Shown here: positions 10,505 through 22,066 of the stretch, piece by piece
How positions within the stretch are numbered: position 1 is the first letter of the stretch
How the letters are laid out: each line of letters opens with the position of its first letter
DNA from: Tieghemiomyces parasiticus
Lineage: Eukaryota; Kickxellomycota; Dimargaritomycetes; Dimargaritales; Dimargaritaceae
Direction: 5' to 3'
Assembly (NCBI GenBank): GCA_027575765.1
Contig: JANBPT010000014.1
Span: forward strand, 1 to 64,000
DNA length: 64,000 nt
Made by a program: the position numbers and the translations under genes
The notes under the pieces: model-generated
What the model was told of the DNA's origin: nothing
Seen by the model: the letters and a program-made list of their open reading frames with translations, nothing else
Databases searched by the model: none

Positions 10505-13188
10505 TGGAGGCGCGACGCAGGGTCTGGGGCCCAGAGGAGAGTCTGAGAGGCCTAGTGCCAATGAATGAACGGTCTCGTGAGCCTCCCAACGCGACGCGGC
10601 CCCCTCCCCAGACACCCCGTGTGCGCTGGACAATCCAATGGCCAAGGCGAGGAAAGGAGAGGGATGGGCCGCCCGCTGCCGAGGTCTTAGAGCCCATGTG
10701 GGGTAGCAGAGGAGGGGGTGGATACTGCTGATACTCTGAGGCCGTGTTCGACAGGGCCAGGCTAGCAGTTCGGGATCCCTATCGGCTCCGGACTCGAAGA
10801 GAGAAGGTGGCGGCGAAGACTAAGTAGGGGGCCAGGGGCAATGAGCGCCAGAGCGGGTGGTGGAAAAAAAAACCAGTCACAACGAACAGGGGTGGGGGAA
10901 TGATCAGCGCATGTAAAGGAAAGGGGAGGGGAAGGTGCGGCTACAGAATGAGGCTGGTGTGGCCCAGCCTGACCTTTCAGGGCGATCCTTGCCCCTCCTT
11001 TTCGTCTCTCGCTCAACCTGGCTTGTCTTATCGCAACTACAATTTTTTTACTCGCATTGTTCGTTACAATACCGCGAGCAGCTCCCTTGCGCCAGCCTAA
11101 ATCATGCGGAGGACAGCTACAGTATTCTCGGGGTCATGGGTTCCATTACCGCCGTCGACGTCAACCGCGGTAGCCTTTAATCTTACATCTGTCGTCTGCC
11201 GCCCCTAGCATTGCCAGAACAGCTAACGTGCTGAAAACCTCGTGGAAGAGGTGGATGATGGAAAGACTCCCGTTCGCTAGGAAAATGACAGGCTGGGGAA
11301 GCTGTCGGTCTGCACGAGACCCCGGCCGTGCCGACAAGGTATCCGCCGATTGGTGAGCCCCCAGGCCGATCCACTGGCTTGGCTCCTCAACATGGCTACT
11401 TCCTCCAATTGCCCGGGCTCCCGTCCTACCCTTCTCTCCGAACCTTGGGACATCCACTCTTAACCAAATGCAACCAGATAGTCATGCAGCCTGAGCCCGA
11501 ATGTATTAAGATGAAGGGGAGGGGGGGGGGCTCTGTACACTGCGTGGTTGTAAGGCCAATCCTACCACAGTGTGTGGGTGGGGGGGGGCGGCGTGCGGTT
11601 CATTCAGGCGGACAAAGCAGTCACGGGAGGGAGACAAACATTATCGCAATCATCCGCACTGCAGCCATGCACCCCCCCTACTTTTCGCCCCCACGTTGGC
11701 CCACTTTCTGCTTGAAGAACGCCAATGTAATTGAGGTCCACCTCCCTCCGCTGAACCGTCTGCCTCGCGTTTATACGGTACTGTGTATTTCGTAGTGCTG
11801 GGCCTTTTCTAACGGCACGCTGGTGAGGTAATACCGAGTAGGCGGGTGAGTGACTCGTGTGCTGAGAACACAGGCTAGTGCAGTGTTGCACAGGTCCCAT
11901 TCTAGCCAGTTGAGTGTGGCATCTCGTCCACCAGGCTTATCAGCGGTTTTACATACGGCGAACCGGGTAAGGTCAAATTGAGGTACTTCGTTGGAACTTT
12001 CTGAGGCCGTAGACGATTAAATTATAGGTACAGTGTACTTCAGTGACTACAGCAAGTCTATTTTCCACGCATAACCCACGAATGGGTTGGCCGTTACAAG
12101 CATATCGTACAGTATCACTGACTATTATATGCGTGGTGGCTAACTGTGGTCAAGCGGTCTGCTCGAACAGTTCCGTTTGGGGAAAGGTTGGCGAACACTT
12201 TCCGAATTCGGGGCACTTAAAGTTCCTGTGCGACGCCTCCCACCTTACGGCACGCCGCTTCGGCGCCAATATACCAAACGGATGAGGTGCCCGATACCAC
12301 AACAGCCTTAGGCTTCTCGAATTCGTCCCCACAATCTCATATCGGTGGCGTACCTATATCATTCCATTACTGGGAAGGTAAACAGCAAGTCACGGGCGCA
12401 TACGGCCCGTGAACGTCAGAGCTTACCGTAGGTTACGACCTTGTGACCTTCGGTGACTGCTTTTCCGCATGGGTGACCCTGCACATGGCCCTGGACGGTT
12501 CCTCCCACGGTTGTATGACCGCCATTGGGCTACCGCCGGTGGGTGTCGGGCTACTCGTTAGCAACCCCAACCTGCATGGTATAATAGATTAGGTGATAAG
12601 AGTCTTCCTTTACAGTATTCGGCCGATATCGTACGGCAGGATCCGCCCTGCTGTTGAGCCAATTCGATATTCCTCACTCTCTCTGAACTAACCGTCGGAG
12701 TCGTGTTGCCAGAATGGGAGTGTGGTATTTGGGGGGGGGCAAACATCACTGCTGCCTAGTGAAACAGTCGCCCAAGTGGACACACTCATTATACCCCTCC
12801 CACGTTACCACTGTCGGCAGCTCGCCCAACCTGGGCTGTAGCGTTGGTTGAGGGGTAAGAGATTAGCACGCCCCACATGGAGGATATTACCAGCTGTAAC
12901 CTACCAAGCTGCCGCAGCCGGAGGAAGGTTCATTGCACTAACCTCACATCAGCGGAATAGGGCGTGTCTCGTCTGGACAACTCCGGCCGGCGAACCCCGG
13001 CACATTGCCACCTCCGCATTTCTCAACGTACGCACTTCTGCCCTTGATGCCAGCGCATCTCGTCATTCCGATTACCGACGAACCACCGCTAGCGATGCGC
13101 AACCTATACCACGGAACATTTCCGGCCGCCCAGTCTACTTGCTTTGGCTTACGTCGCCCGACTACGTCGAACCCCGCCTTGGCCCATC
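10505..13188. other. Intergenic region with a possible unresolved minus-strand gene
   Basis: No complete gene could be built in these 2.7 kb. There are G-runs at about 11518-11531 and 11579-11588. On the minus strand, 12421-12527 is an open, GC-rich stretch bounded by a branch-like ttgctaacg plus tag acceptor and a GTAAGC donor, reading GHVQGHPCGKAVTEGHKVVT; it may be an exon of an unrecognised gene or a pseudogene, but the strongest downstream acceptor leads straight to a stop. The last few hundred bases are probably the REV3 leader and promoter. Confidence 0.4.
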
Positions 13189-16100
13189 ATGGTGTTGTCA
13201 ACACCGGCGCCGCAGGGCCAGTGCATCCGCCTGGCTAATATCGACTACTACCTCAGCAACCGGCCCACACCCTGGGATCTCCCGGCCGTGCACCCCGACC
13301 TGCTGTCAGGGACCCCGCAGCAGGTACCCGTAGTGCGCGTCTTTGGCCGACTGGCCTCCACGAACCAAGTGGCCTGCCTCCATATTCATCGGGTCTGGCC
13401 CTATCTGTACTTCCCACTTACTTCCTCCGAACCCGTCACGGTTGCGGCACGCCGCCGGATCCTTGCCGCGCTCAACGCTGCCCTCGCTACGGCGGTGGGT
13501 CGGAGTACCTGGCAGGCCAGCCAATCACCCCTGGTGGCCGGTCTGGAACTGGTCCGTGGCACGCCCTTCTACGGGCATCGGTTCGGCGAGCAGCACTTTT
13601 GGAAACTCTATTATATCAACCCGGCTCACGGGTCAACCTTGGCCGCCCTGCTGCAGAAGGGTGCCGCACTGGGCACGCCCTGCGAGGTATACGAGGCCCA
13701 CATCCCGTACGTCCTGCAGTTCATGGTCGACTTCAACTTGTACGGCATGCGCTGGATCCACGTGGAGCGGTCCAAAGAGCGGCCGCCCGGTTCCCTCGAC
13801 CCCGAGTTCGCCACAATCGGCCTAGACCATGCCCAGCCGATGGGCTCCACCGAGCGGCTGACCTGGTGCCAGATCGAGCTCGATACGCTGGCCGCGCACA
13901 TTGGCAACCGACGCAGCGTGGGTGCGCGATACATCCACGCCAGGGTGGACGGAGCTGCGCCACCGTCGCCGGTGAGCCATGCCAAGTTCGTCCCTTCCCT
14001 AGCCGCCATCGAGGCGCTGGTGCATGGCTTCGTACGTGACCTTATATCGTCACCATCGGCAAGTACACCAAGTCACCCCGGTCAATCGGTGACCCCCAGG
14101 CCGTGTAGTACGGCTAAAGCCACAGCTACTCACGAACCGGCCCCGAAAACGGAGTGGGGAATGCACGCCCGGCTCCTGGACCAACTGCAAGCCGTACTCC
14201 GCGCCGATTCATACCAGGCGGAAACGGCGGACAATCACCTCCCACTCAGCTCCGAAGAACTGGGTCGCCTATGCCACCCGCGCGTCGACCTGTTGCCCGC
14301 GGAACGTACTGAGCTCTTTGATCAACTCCGACAGCACTGGGAGACCTTCCCGACCAACCTACTGGAACCCAGTGCTAGTCAGGCGACCGCACCCCAAGGC
14401 CTGTCCTCCCCGGTAACCACTGCCTTCGAGTCCCTGTTTCTGGCTTCGGATGTCGCAGAGGAACACGACCTGGTGTCACGACCGCCCTCCCGTATGGCCT
14501 CGTTTGACACGGCATGGCAGCTCGATCTCGGGGCCATCAAGGGCCTCCAGTCACCGTTTGAGAGCCCCTACCGGCGACCCACGAAAGCCCCGTCCCCTGG
14601 CGCCCAGGCGACCCAGGTTGCGACCCCGACGGAGCACCCGACGGAGCTCGACGCACTGGAGCATCAAATGTCGCAACTCTGCGCCGCCTTAGAGCATCAC
14701 CCCGATGTGGAACTGGCGGTTGAGGAAGAGGAGGAGGAGGCAGAGGGGGAAGGGGCCTCAGACGGGAATAGAGGTCAGCAGCTCGATGACTTTAGTGCCG
14801 ATGACGAGGAAGTTTGGGAGGCCCTGCGTGATATAGGCCAGACGGAGGAAGGCGGGGACCTAGGGTTAACTTATAGATCCGGCACGAGCGGTAGCGAAGG
14901 GTCAACCGAGGAGTCCAATAACGATGATTTCGATGCCGTAATGAACATGCCTGAACCCCCGGCCCGGGGCCAACCTGCGGGGGATTTTCCTGAGTCACTG
15001 CTTTCCCAACCGCCATTTGAAGAGACTACCCCGCGGGCCTTGGATATTCCGCAGGTGGACGGTGCCGATGACGATGAAGACGAGGATGGCGAGACGGACA
15101 TGGACTACACGTTCCCCGATAGTGATCGTTCCGATGCCCGGACCTCCCGCACACGAGTTCGGGCGGGGCACCCACCACGTCTGCGTCGCACGATGCTGCA
15201 GTTTAGCCGGCAGCCTCTCACGCCTAAACCCGGTATTTCGAGCTCGCGCCAGCAGGTCGTCGCGCGTGCCGTCTCCGTCCAGCGAAAGGAGGTCGCCGCT
15301 CCCCGCTCCCTGGCCTCCGAGCATGGGCGGGATCCGATCGAACCCGCTACTCCTAACCACCGTTACACACCGGCCAAACGTAACGCATCTTTCGCCCCGC
15401 TATCCGCCATTCGACCGCTACAGTTTACCAACTCGCGCCGAGTAAAGCGGGAAGCCGTCCGCAGGGACCCTTCACTCAATCGTGACAACACTACCGGCGA
15501 GGACCTGGTCCTACCGCGAAAACGCCGCTCGACCGACCGGACGGCCGAGACTTCCACAGCGACTAGGTGGGGCCACCCCACCGTCATCCGTACCTTGCAG
15601 CCCCTGGCGTATGCTGGTCCGGCCGCAACCCATCTAACCCCTACCGCGCGGGCCCAACCCCAACTAAATATACCCACCCAGACTGGTGACGAGCGGTACC
15701 AATCCGCAGTGGATGAGTATGACCCGCTAACGGCACCACAGCTGTCCGAGGAGTTCAACTGTATCCCCTTTTCGCCCGGCGAACTCTCAGAAATACCGGC
15801 CATCTCTGGCCATCGCTACCAGATGACCGCCCCCGTCAACTCACCAGCCCCGCATGCAAGGGACTCCGTTCGGCTGTCCCAGCCACCGTTACCAATGCCG
15901 TACCCTTCTCCTGGGAGGCCCACCCTAACTACAGCGGATGCTGAAAAGGGGCCCTACGGGTATGGCGAACCACATCCACCAGACTCGCCACCGCTCTGGG
16001 TCACTCCTGCAGAACCTTGTCGCCCAAACCACGATGATGACGAACCGTTAAGTACCCCGCATAGGCCGGCGGGCCCACCGGCGAGGATAACGGCTGACCG

Positions 16101-19100
16101 GCCCCTGACACTGCACTCCCTCTTTGATACCCCTATCGCCCAACTGGCGTCCCCTCGTAAACATCGCCCGACGACGGGTCAGGCCCGAGCACGCCAGGGG
16201 GGCTCAGGTTCACCAAAATCCGGTCTGACAAAACAAGGATCAGTGGGTTTATTTTCGTCAGCTTCTAAGTCGAACTTGCCAGTGGTGACGCCTGGCCTAA
16301 GATTCTCAGCCCCGGCCACCCCAACTCCTGCCCAGCGTCGGCTGCCGTCCGCTCTTGTTCCCCTCTGTCCTCCTTCACAGGTCGGAGGGATGACGGTTTC
16401 TTCCCAATTTTCAGCATCGCCCGAACCTGATCCACTTCAAACCATCCAATCCGAAGCGCTGGACTGGGAAGATGAGGTGCCGTCACAAAGGTCTACGAAC
16501 CAGGTCACCAGCGCTACGCCATCAAGCCCTATGGTGAAAGTTACGTTCCCCTTACCTTCGGACGCAATGGCTACCGACTTGATCGGATGTAGAAATTCAT
16601 ACGAACCCTCACTTAGCGGTACCCTTGTCTACCGATACCGTAAACTTCCTCCGACTGCCGACGCGCTGCAGGGCTCACTACGAGATTACGGCCTCCTCCA
16701 GGCCCCCTATCCACCCCCGTTACCCGCTGATCCACCAGTTCGTGCGGCTCACTCGCGCTTCGACCCTGGGTTTCGCCACTGGACGACAGCAACCAAGCCA
16801 CCATCACCCCGGTCGGTCTGCGCGTGGCTGAACAAGAATCCGTTGGTACCCGTGCCACCAGCTACCCCAACGCCGCCAGCTCGGGCTCACCAAGCCCGCC
16901 CCGCGCCCGCAATTCCGATGGTTAATCCGGCCGTAGTGTCGCAGGTAAGTTCCTACGCTACCGACGTGCGTAAATGTTATCCTTACGAATGGACATCCGG
17001 GATTCTAACGCTAGACTCACTTGACACATGGTCCATTGATGTCGGGGTCCAGATCGAGGGCCCCTTACCGTTCCTTGCGGAGGCCTTCAAAATAAGTCAG
17101 AGGTATTCCACACCAACAGCCGGTGAGCATTCGGTCCTACTCTCCGTGTTAAGCCTCGAGATCCATGGTAAGTTCCATAAATGCTGACTGTGCACCTTTT
17201 AAGCATGCCATCGAATTGTGCGACTCAGGCCTTGCCTTCAGAATAGCACGGGTACTAAAATCGACCCGTGGTATGCTTGTTTCGTTTCACCGTACGGCTT
17301 TCAGTCAATACGCGCGGCGAATTGCTCCCCGATCCCTTGCATGACCCCGTGACGGCCATCTTTTGCAGTCTGTGGCTCCCCGTCGATGAAGCGGACGATA
17401 CCCACCCGCCTGCCACCTCAGGGACACACGTCGCGCCACCCGTGAAGAGCAACCCGTGCTTCGTCCTCTACCACGAACCTACTTCATCCGTAAGCGACCA
17501 GGCGTCGCCTGACAAGGACTCGCCGCGCCGAAACGACCGCCAGGCTGCAATTTTGACTGCCTGTCGCCGCGCCAGTCGACAGGTTCAGATCATTGTGCTC
17601 GACTCGGAACGGGCCCTGTTGGAGACGCTCATCACACTGGTCACTCACGCCTGGGATCCAGACGTTCTGTCCGGCTACGAGCTGCAGAACTCATCGTGGG
17701 GGTACCTCGTGGAGCGCTGTTCGACGGTGTACCAGGTAGACCTGGGCCTCGAACTGTCGCGTCTGCGGCCGCCAGAGGGAGTGGGGCCCCCGTTGCCCCG
17801 CCCCTCGGCCTCCCATTCACCGGGCAACCCGGACCGCAACGCCGCGGCGGAGTACCTGATGCGTAAGGCCTCCAGCCTCCAGGTCCCGGGCCGCCACGTC
17901 CTCAATCTTTGGCGGGTCCTCCGCAATCGCTGCGCCCTCAATATCTACACCTTCGAGAATGTCGTCTACCATTTTCTACACCACCGGTAAGCGGGTCGAA
18001 TCGCCTGTCCGTCCGTCTGACCCTCTACCCTTACCCTGTATCGGCAATCCCTTCGGTAGTCTTTGTACCACCCTTCCTAACCAGGACAATGTCCGCCACA
18101 TCTTCCCCTAACCCCTTGATCTGTATGCGCCTTCAGAAGTCCTTACTTTGACCCGGCCACCCTAACCCAATGGTACACCGACGGGCCGGATTTGCTACGG
18201 GGCCGTGCCTTCGAATACCACCTGGAGCGTACTCTACTTAACAACCGCCTGCTGGACGCCAGCGACGCCCTACACCAGGCAAGTGAGTTTGCCGGGATCT
18301 ACGGCGTGGATTTCTTCTCGGTGCTGACCCGCGGGTCCCAGTACAAGGTTGAGGCCATGATGCTTCGGGTGGCTAAACCGGAGAACCTGCTTCTCCTGTC
18401 GCCAAGTAAAGAGCGGGTAGCCCAGCAGCGGGCTACCGAGTGCCTCCCGTTGGTGATGGAGCCCCGGTCCGACGTGTACCGTAGCCCGGTCCTGGTTCTG
18501 GACTTTCAGTCCCTGTACCCGTCCCTCATGATCGCCTACAATTATTGCTACTCGACCTGCCTGGGCACCGTCCGCACCCCAGGGACCCGACGGGCAATAG
18601 GCGCGACCCAAATCGAGTTGCCCCAGGGCCTGGTAAGTACGCTGGTCCGCCATAACCAGCTACAGATCGCGCCCAATGGGGTCATGTACGTAAAGAGCGA
18701 CGTGCGGCGAAGTCTTCTGGCCCGGTTGCTTAGCGAGATTCTGGACACCCGGGTGATGATCAAGCGGCGGATGGCTGACCTCCAACGCGTCCTACAGGGA
18801 CTTCAAGCGGATGCCTCCACTTCGACCCCTGCAGCATCACGTCTCCGCACCCGGTTGCGCAAACTGGAGGCCTTCCAGATGGCGCTCAAGATGATTGCCA
18901 ACGTGACTTACGGCTACGTCGGAGCCAGTTACTCGGGCCGGATGCCCTGCGCCGACGTGGCCGACAGCATTGTTCAGACCGGCCGGGAGACGCTGGAACG
19001 AACCATTGCCACGATCAATTCCCACCCGACATGGGGCAGCCAAGTCGTGTACGGCGACACCGACAGCGTATTTGTTCATCTGCCGGGGGCCTCCCGCGAC

Positions 19101-20593
19101 CGAGCCTTCGACGTGGGGGAGGAAATTGCCCGTACCATCACCCAAATGAATCCGGCACCAGTCAAGCTGAAATTTGAAAAGGTACGACCGCTAGACCACC
19201 CAGCGCGATCCTGAGTAGGTCGGCGTGACCGGTGATGGTCACACCCCACGGGGTGAGCCTGAATGTCACCCCGGCCCCCCGCCTAACCTATCAGATACCC
19301 ACTCACTGCACCCCTCCTCTCCCCTCACTCTCCCCTCCTGTAGGTGTACCAACCCTGCGTCCTCCTGGCTAAGAAACGGTACACGGGCTTCAAATACGAA
19401 TACCGCGGCCAGACCGAGCCCGTGTTTGAAGGCAAGGGCACCGAGACAGTCCGGCGGGACGGGTGCCCGGCCACCCAGAAAATGATGGAGAAATGTCTCC
19501 GCTTGCTCTTCACCACCAATGATCTGTCCGTGGTCCGAGGCTACCTGCACCGCGAATGGAGCAAGATTATGGTGGGTCGAGTCAATGTCCAGGACTTCTT
19601 ATTCGCCAAGGAGGTCCGCCTGGGGAAGTACAGCCTGGGCGGCACGCACCTTCCGCCCCCGGGGGTCATCGTGGCCCTCAAACGGATGGCCCGCGACCCT
19701 CGCCAGGCCCCGCAGTATGGCGAGCGCGTTCCCTATATCGTGGCGTATGGCGGCCCCCAGGACCGGTTGGCCGACCAGATTCTGGATCCCCGCGAGTTCC
19801 TCGCCCAGTCCCACCTCCGTCTCCACGGCCGATACTATGTCCTCAAGCAGATCATCCCTCCCCTTAACCGCGTGTTCACCCTCATTGGGGTGGATCTTCA
19901 CCTCTGGTTCGCCGCGATGCCCCGAACGTCCCACGAGGACCGGCGGGCGATGTCCGTCAGGAATGCGAGTAAAGCGGCGGGGGCCCCACAGCGTGCCTTG
20001 GTTGCCCAGGCGACCCTCCACCACTACTTTGATAGCGGGGCCTGCGTGGCGTGTGCGGCTCCAGCACGGCAGGGTAAGTACGGGGGGCAGCCAACCTATG
20101 GTTCAACCGTGTTTTATTTATTATTATTTATTTATTTTCTTTCTTCTTTAACAGAGACTGTTTGCTGGAGTTCGCACCTGACCCCTCCCTGGGTTTGTTA
20201 ACCGGCTGTGACAGAGCTTCCGAGTAGACTAGCCTTGGACTGGCAAGGTACATGTCCCCTTCGTCACCATCACTAACCACCGCCTGCCTGCTTACCTACC
20301 CCCCTCCCTCGATTGCCACGGCAGAACTCTGCGTTACATGTCAGACCAGCCCACCTTCCACCGCCTATGTTCTCCTCCGTAAACTTCGCCAGGTCGAGCG
20401 CCGCTTTGACTACCTTACCAAAGCATGCCAGGGCTGCACAGGACTCTCGCGCGCGGCGTTGCGGCCAGGCCACGGTGGTCCGTTGGTGTGCGCCTCCCTA
20501 GACTGCCCACTGTACTTTGATAATGTCAAGTGCTGCGCCGACCTGCTGGCCGGTGATACCTACGCTGACGCCCTGTCCCTACTAGAATTCTGA
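13189..20593 (+). CDS. REV3: DNA polymerase zeta catalytic subunit REV3
   Basis: Five exons (13189-17167, 17305-17986, 18137-19181, 19344-20073, 20325-20593) encode 2234 aa; all introns are GT-AG and in frame. The N-terminal domain is clear (RLANIDYYLSNRP, VPVVRVFGR, HRVWPYLYFPL, HIPYVLQFMVDFNLYGM). Residues ~300-1290 are a long low-complexity insert with acidic runs. A segment at 1145-1170 (YRYRKLPPTADALQGSLRDYG) resembles the Rev7-binding region. The family-B polymerase core has SLEIHVNTRGELLPDP, the conserved TRGSQYKVE, motif A DFQSLYPS (D1676), motif B KMIANVTYGYVGASYSGRMP and motif C YGDTDS (D1861, D1863). The C-terminus carries C2136/C2139/C2148/C2151 and C2180/C2183/C2201/C2206, matching the zinc CysA and iron-sulfur CysB modules. 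It performs error-prone translesion synthesis with Rev7. Confidence 0.95.
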
Positions 20594-20664
20594 ATCCTAC
20601 GGTGATAACCAAGGTCAGGAGGCCAATGCGACCCATCGCAGATAAACGTAGAGTTAAGTTACCG

Positions 20665-20670
20665 AATAAA
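20665..20670 (+). terminator. Putative poly(A) signal of REV3
   Basis: AATAAA 72 bp after the REV3 stop codon, on the coding strand. Consensus match only. Confidence 0.4.
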
Positions 20671-20840
20671 CTTTCCATGGGACCGTGGCCTCTGATTGAC
20701 ACTGTCCGCCGGAGCAAGCTTGGTGCCATTGGATTCCGATGAGCTGGGTTGGAGTATTGCGGTTGAGCGAAACCAGCGTTGGTGCCACGCAAGACAAGGC
20801 AGAGGGACACATGGTTGACCGAAAGGGAGATGTGAGTCGG

Positions 20841-20847
20841 TATAAAA
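20841..20847 (+). promoter_or_regulatory. TATA box of the secreted precursor gene
   Basis: TATAAAA lies 162 bp upstream of the start codon at 21009, after the REV3 poly(A)-like signal. The leader between them is pyrimidine-rich (runs of C and T), as in highly expressed fungal genes. Inference from consensus and position. The rest of the 415-bp spacer holds nothing else I can identify. Confidence 0.5.
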
Positions 20848-21008
20848 CAACGCCAGCCGGCCCTTCTTCAGCCACTACACCAGACAATCATCTCCCCTTC
20901 GCTCTTCACCTCATATTCACCCCCTATTCTGATCCGTCACTGGCAACCCGCCCGGCCCTCATCACACCACTTTACCCTCCCCCCCCCTTCAACTTATCTA
21001 ATACCACC

Positions 21009-21629
21009 ATGTACCGCCACATCTTCACCGCTAGCGCTCTCCTCCTGGCCTTCACCTGGTTCCCGAGCACTCAGAGCGCCCCGGCCATCCCGGATCTCGA
21101 AACCATCCTCGGCCTCGCCGTGCAGACGGCCGTGAGCACCATCGTGAGCGGCCATGCCCGCCGAGGATACAACGGCACCACGATCACCAAGCCCAGCATC
21201 TCGGAGTCTAACCCGGATGCAGGTAACCAGTATGCCGGGCAAGGGGAAGAAGTCGCCGAAGACGAGGATGATGCCGATACCCACCCGGGCTACTACGACG
21301 AAGGGGGTGATGATTACAACGATGCGGATGATGAGATGGCCTCTAGCTCCGAGGCATCGGACCCCGTCAGCAGCCCCTTTGCCAATGAGCCTGCCACAGA
21401 CCTGCCGACCCGGCATCCGATGGCGCCCCGCAGCGCCGGGGTGCCGGCAATGGTACTCGGTAAGCGCGCATTCCGCCCCGTGGCCCGTCCGGCTTGGCCC
21501 CGTTACGCGCCCACTAGCCCCTCCCTGCTCTACTACCCGGCCCCTCGTCCGACTATTGGCTGGACCGGCTACGCCCCTGTTGGGGGGCTCTACTCTCGTT
21601 CCACGCTGCCTTACGCCTATCGCTGGTGA
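21009..21629 (+). CDS. Secreted protein precursor with Kex2-type processing sites
   Basis: A 206-aa protein with no cysteines and no family I recognise. The start at 21009 gives a classic signal peptide (MYRHIFTASALLLAFTWFPS, cleavage near TQSA). Then come an amphipathic stretch (DLETILGLAVQTAVSTIVSG) ending in HARR at residues 49-52, an N-glycosylation sequon at N55, a strongly acidic Asp/Glu-rich middle (about 80-115), and a dibasic KR at 152-153 in VLGKR. The 53 residues after KR are basic and aromatic: six Arg, seven Tyr, three Trp, no Asp or Glu, many Pro. This order (signal, acidic pro-region, dibasic site, basic peptide) is what Kex2/furin substrates look like. A secreted peptide, wall-associated protein or effector are all possible. 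It has a TATA box and is intronless. Confidence 0.65.
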   Translation: MYRHIFTASALLLAFTWFPSTQSAPAIPDLETILGLAVQTAVSTIVSGHARRGYNGTTITKPSISESNPDAGNQYAGQGEEVAEDEDDADTHPGYYDEGGDDYNDADDEMASSSEASDPVSSPFANEPATDLPTRHPMAPRSAGVPAMVLGKRAFRPVARPAWPRYAPTSPSLLYYPAPRPTIGWTGYAPVGGLYSRSTLPYAYRW

Positions 21630-22066
21630 ATCCCTTGGGTTGCTACTGACCCTCAGGGCTAAAGGATGACACGGGGAACATGAGAGAGAGAGAGAAGTGG
21701 AGGGGGCCGGGTTAAGACCCTCACCCACTTACCTTGACTTATCTTTGCGGAGCTCTTTCACTATTTATGCAGGGTCGCTAGCGGCGGATCTAACAAACAT
21801 CTAATTTACAACGGCAGATTGCCAACCATTTAGCGGTCAGAGTGACTGGATTCTACATTCTCGCTCTCACCACAGGAGTGCGCATACCAGTGAGGACTTC
21901 ACCTGCGCCCTCTACATAAGGAACATATAAAAATAAATTTGCACCTACTTTTCCACGCCCTGGCATGCCGTTGCGCTGCCCACGCGCTAAGCCAACTTTG
22001 CTGTTCACCTTAGTTATTTTTCAGTGTCATAAATTATAACGAGAGCCGACCTCGACCTGCGAGGCC
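21630..22066. other. Convergent 3' spacer
   Basis: Spacer between the secreted precursor and the AVT transporter, whose 3' ends face each other. It contains a short GA microsatellite (about 21682-21695) and an AT-rich patch at 21925-21945. No coding potential seen. Confidence 0.5.

Noticed and set aside
11100..11520. Possible small gene starting at the ATG at 11104
   Set aside because: A short presequence-like peptide and an open stretch (SWKRWMMERLPFARK) were seen, but no in-frame splice joins them with credible signals.
12848..13333. 161-codon frame upstream of and overlapping REV3
   Set aside because: Overlaps the REV3 N-terminus in another frame and has no similarity; probably REV3 leader sequence.
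20074..20324. Alternative REV3 acceptor at 20154 (tttaacag)
   Set aside because: Although the pyrimidine tract is good, it leads to a stop at about 20200 before the second cysteine pair; the acceptor at 20324 restores the conserved Cys motifs in frame.
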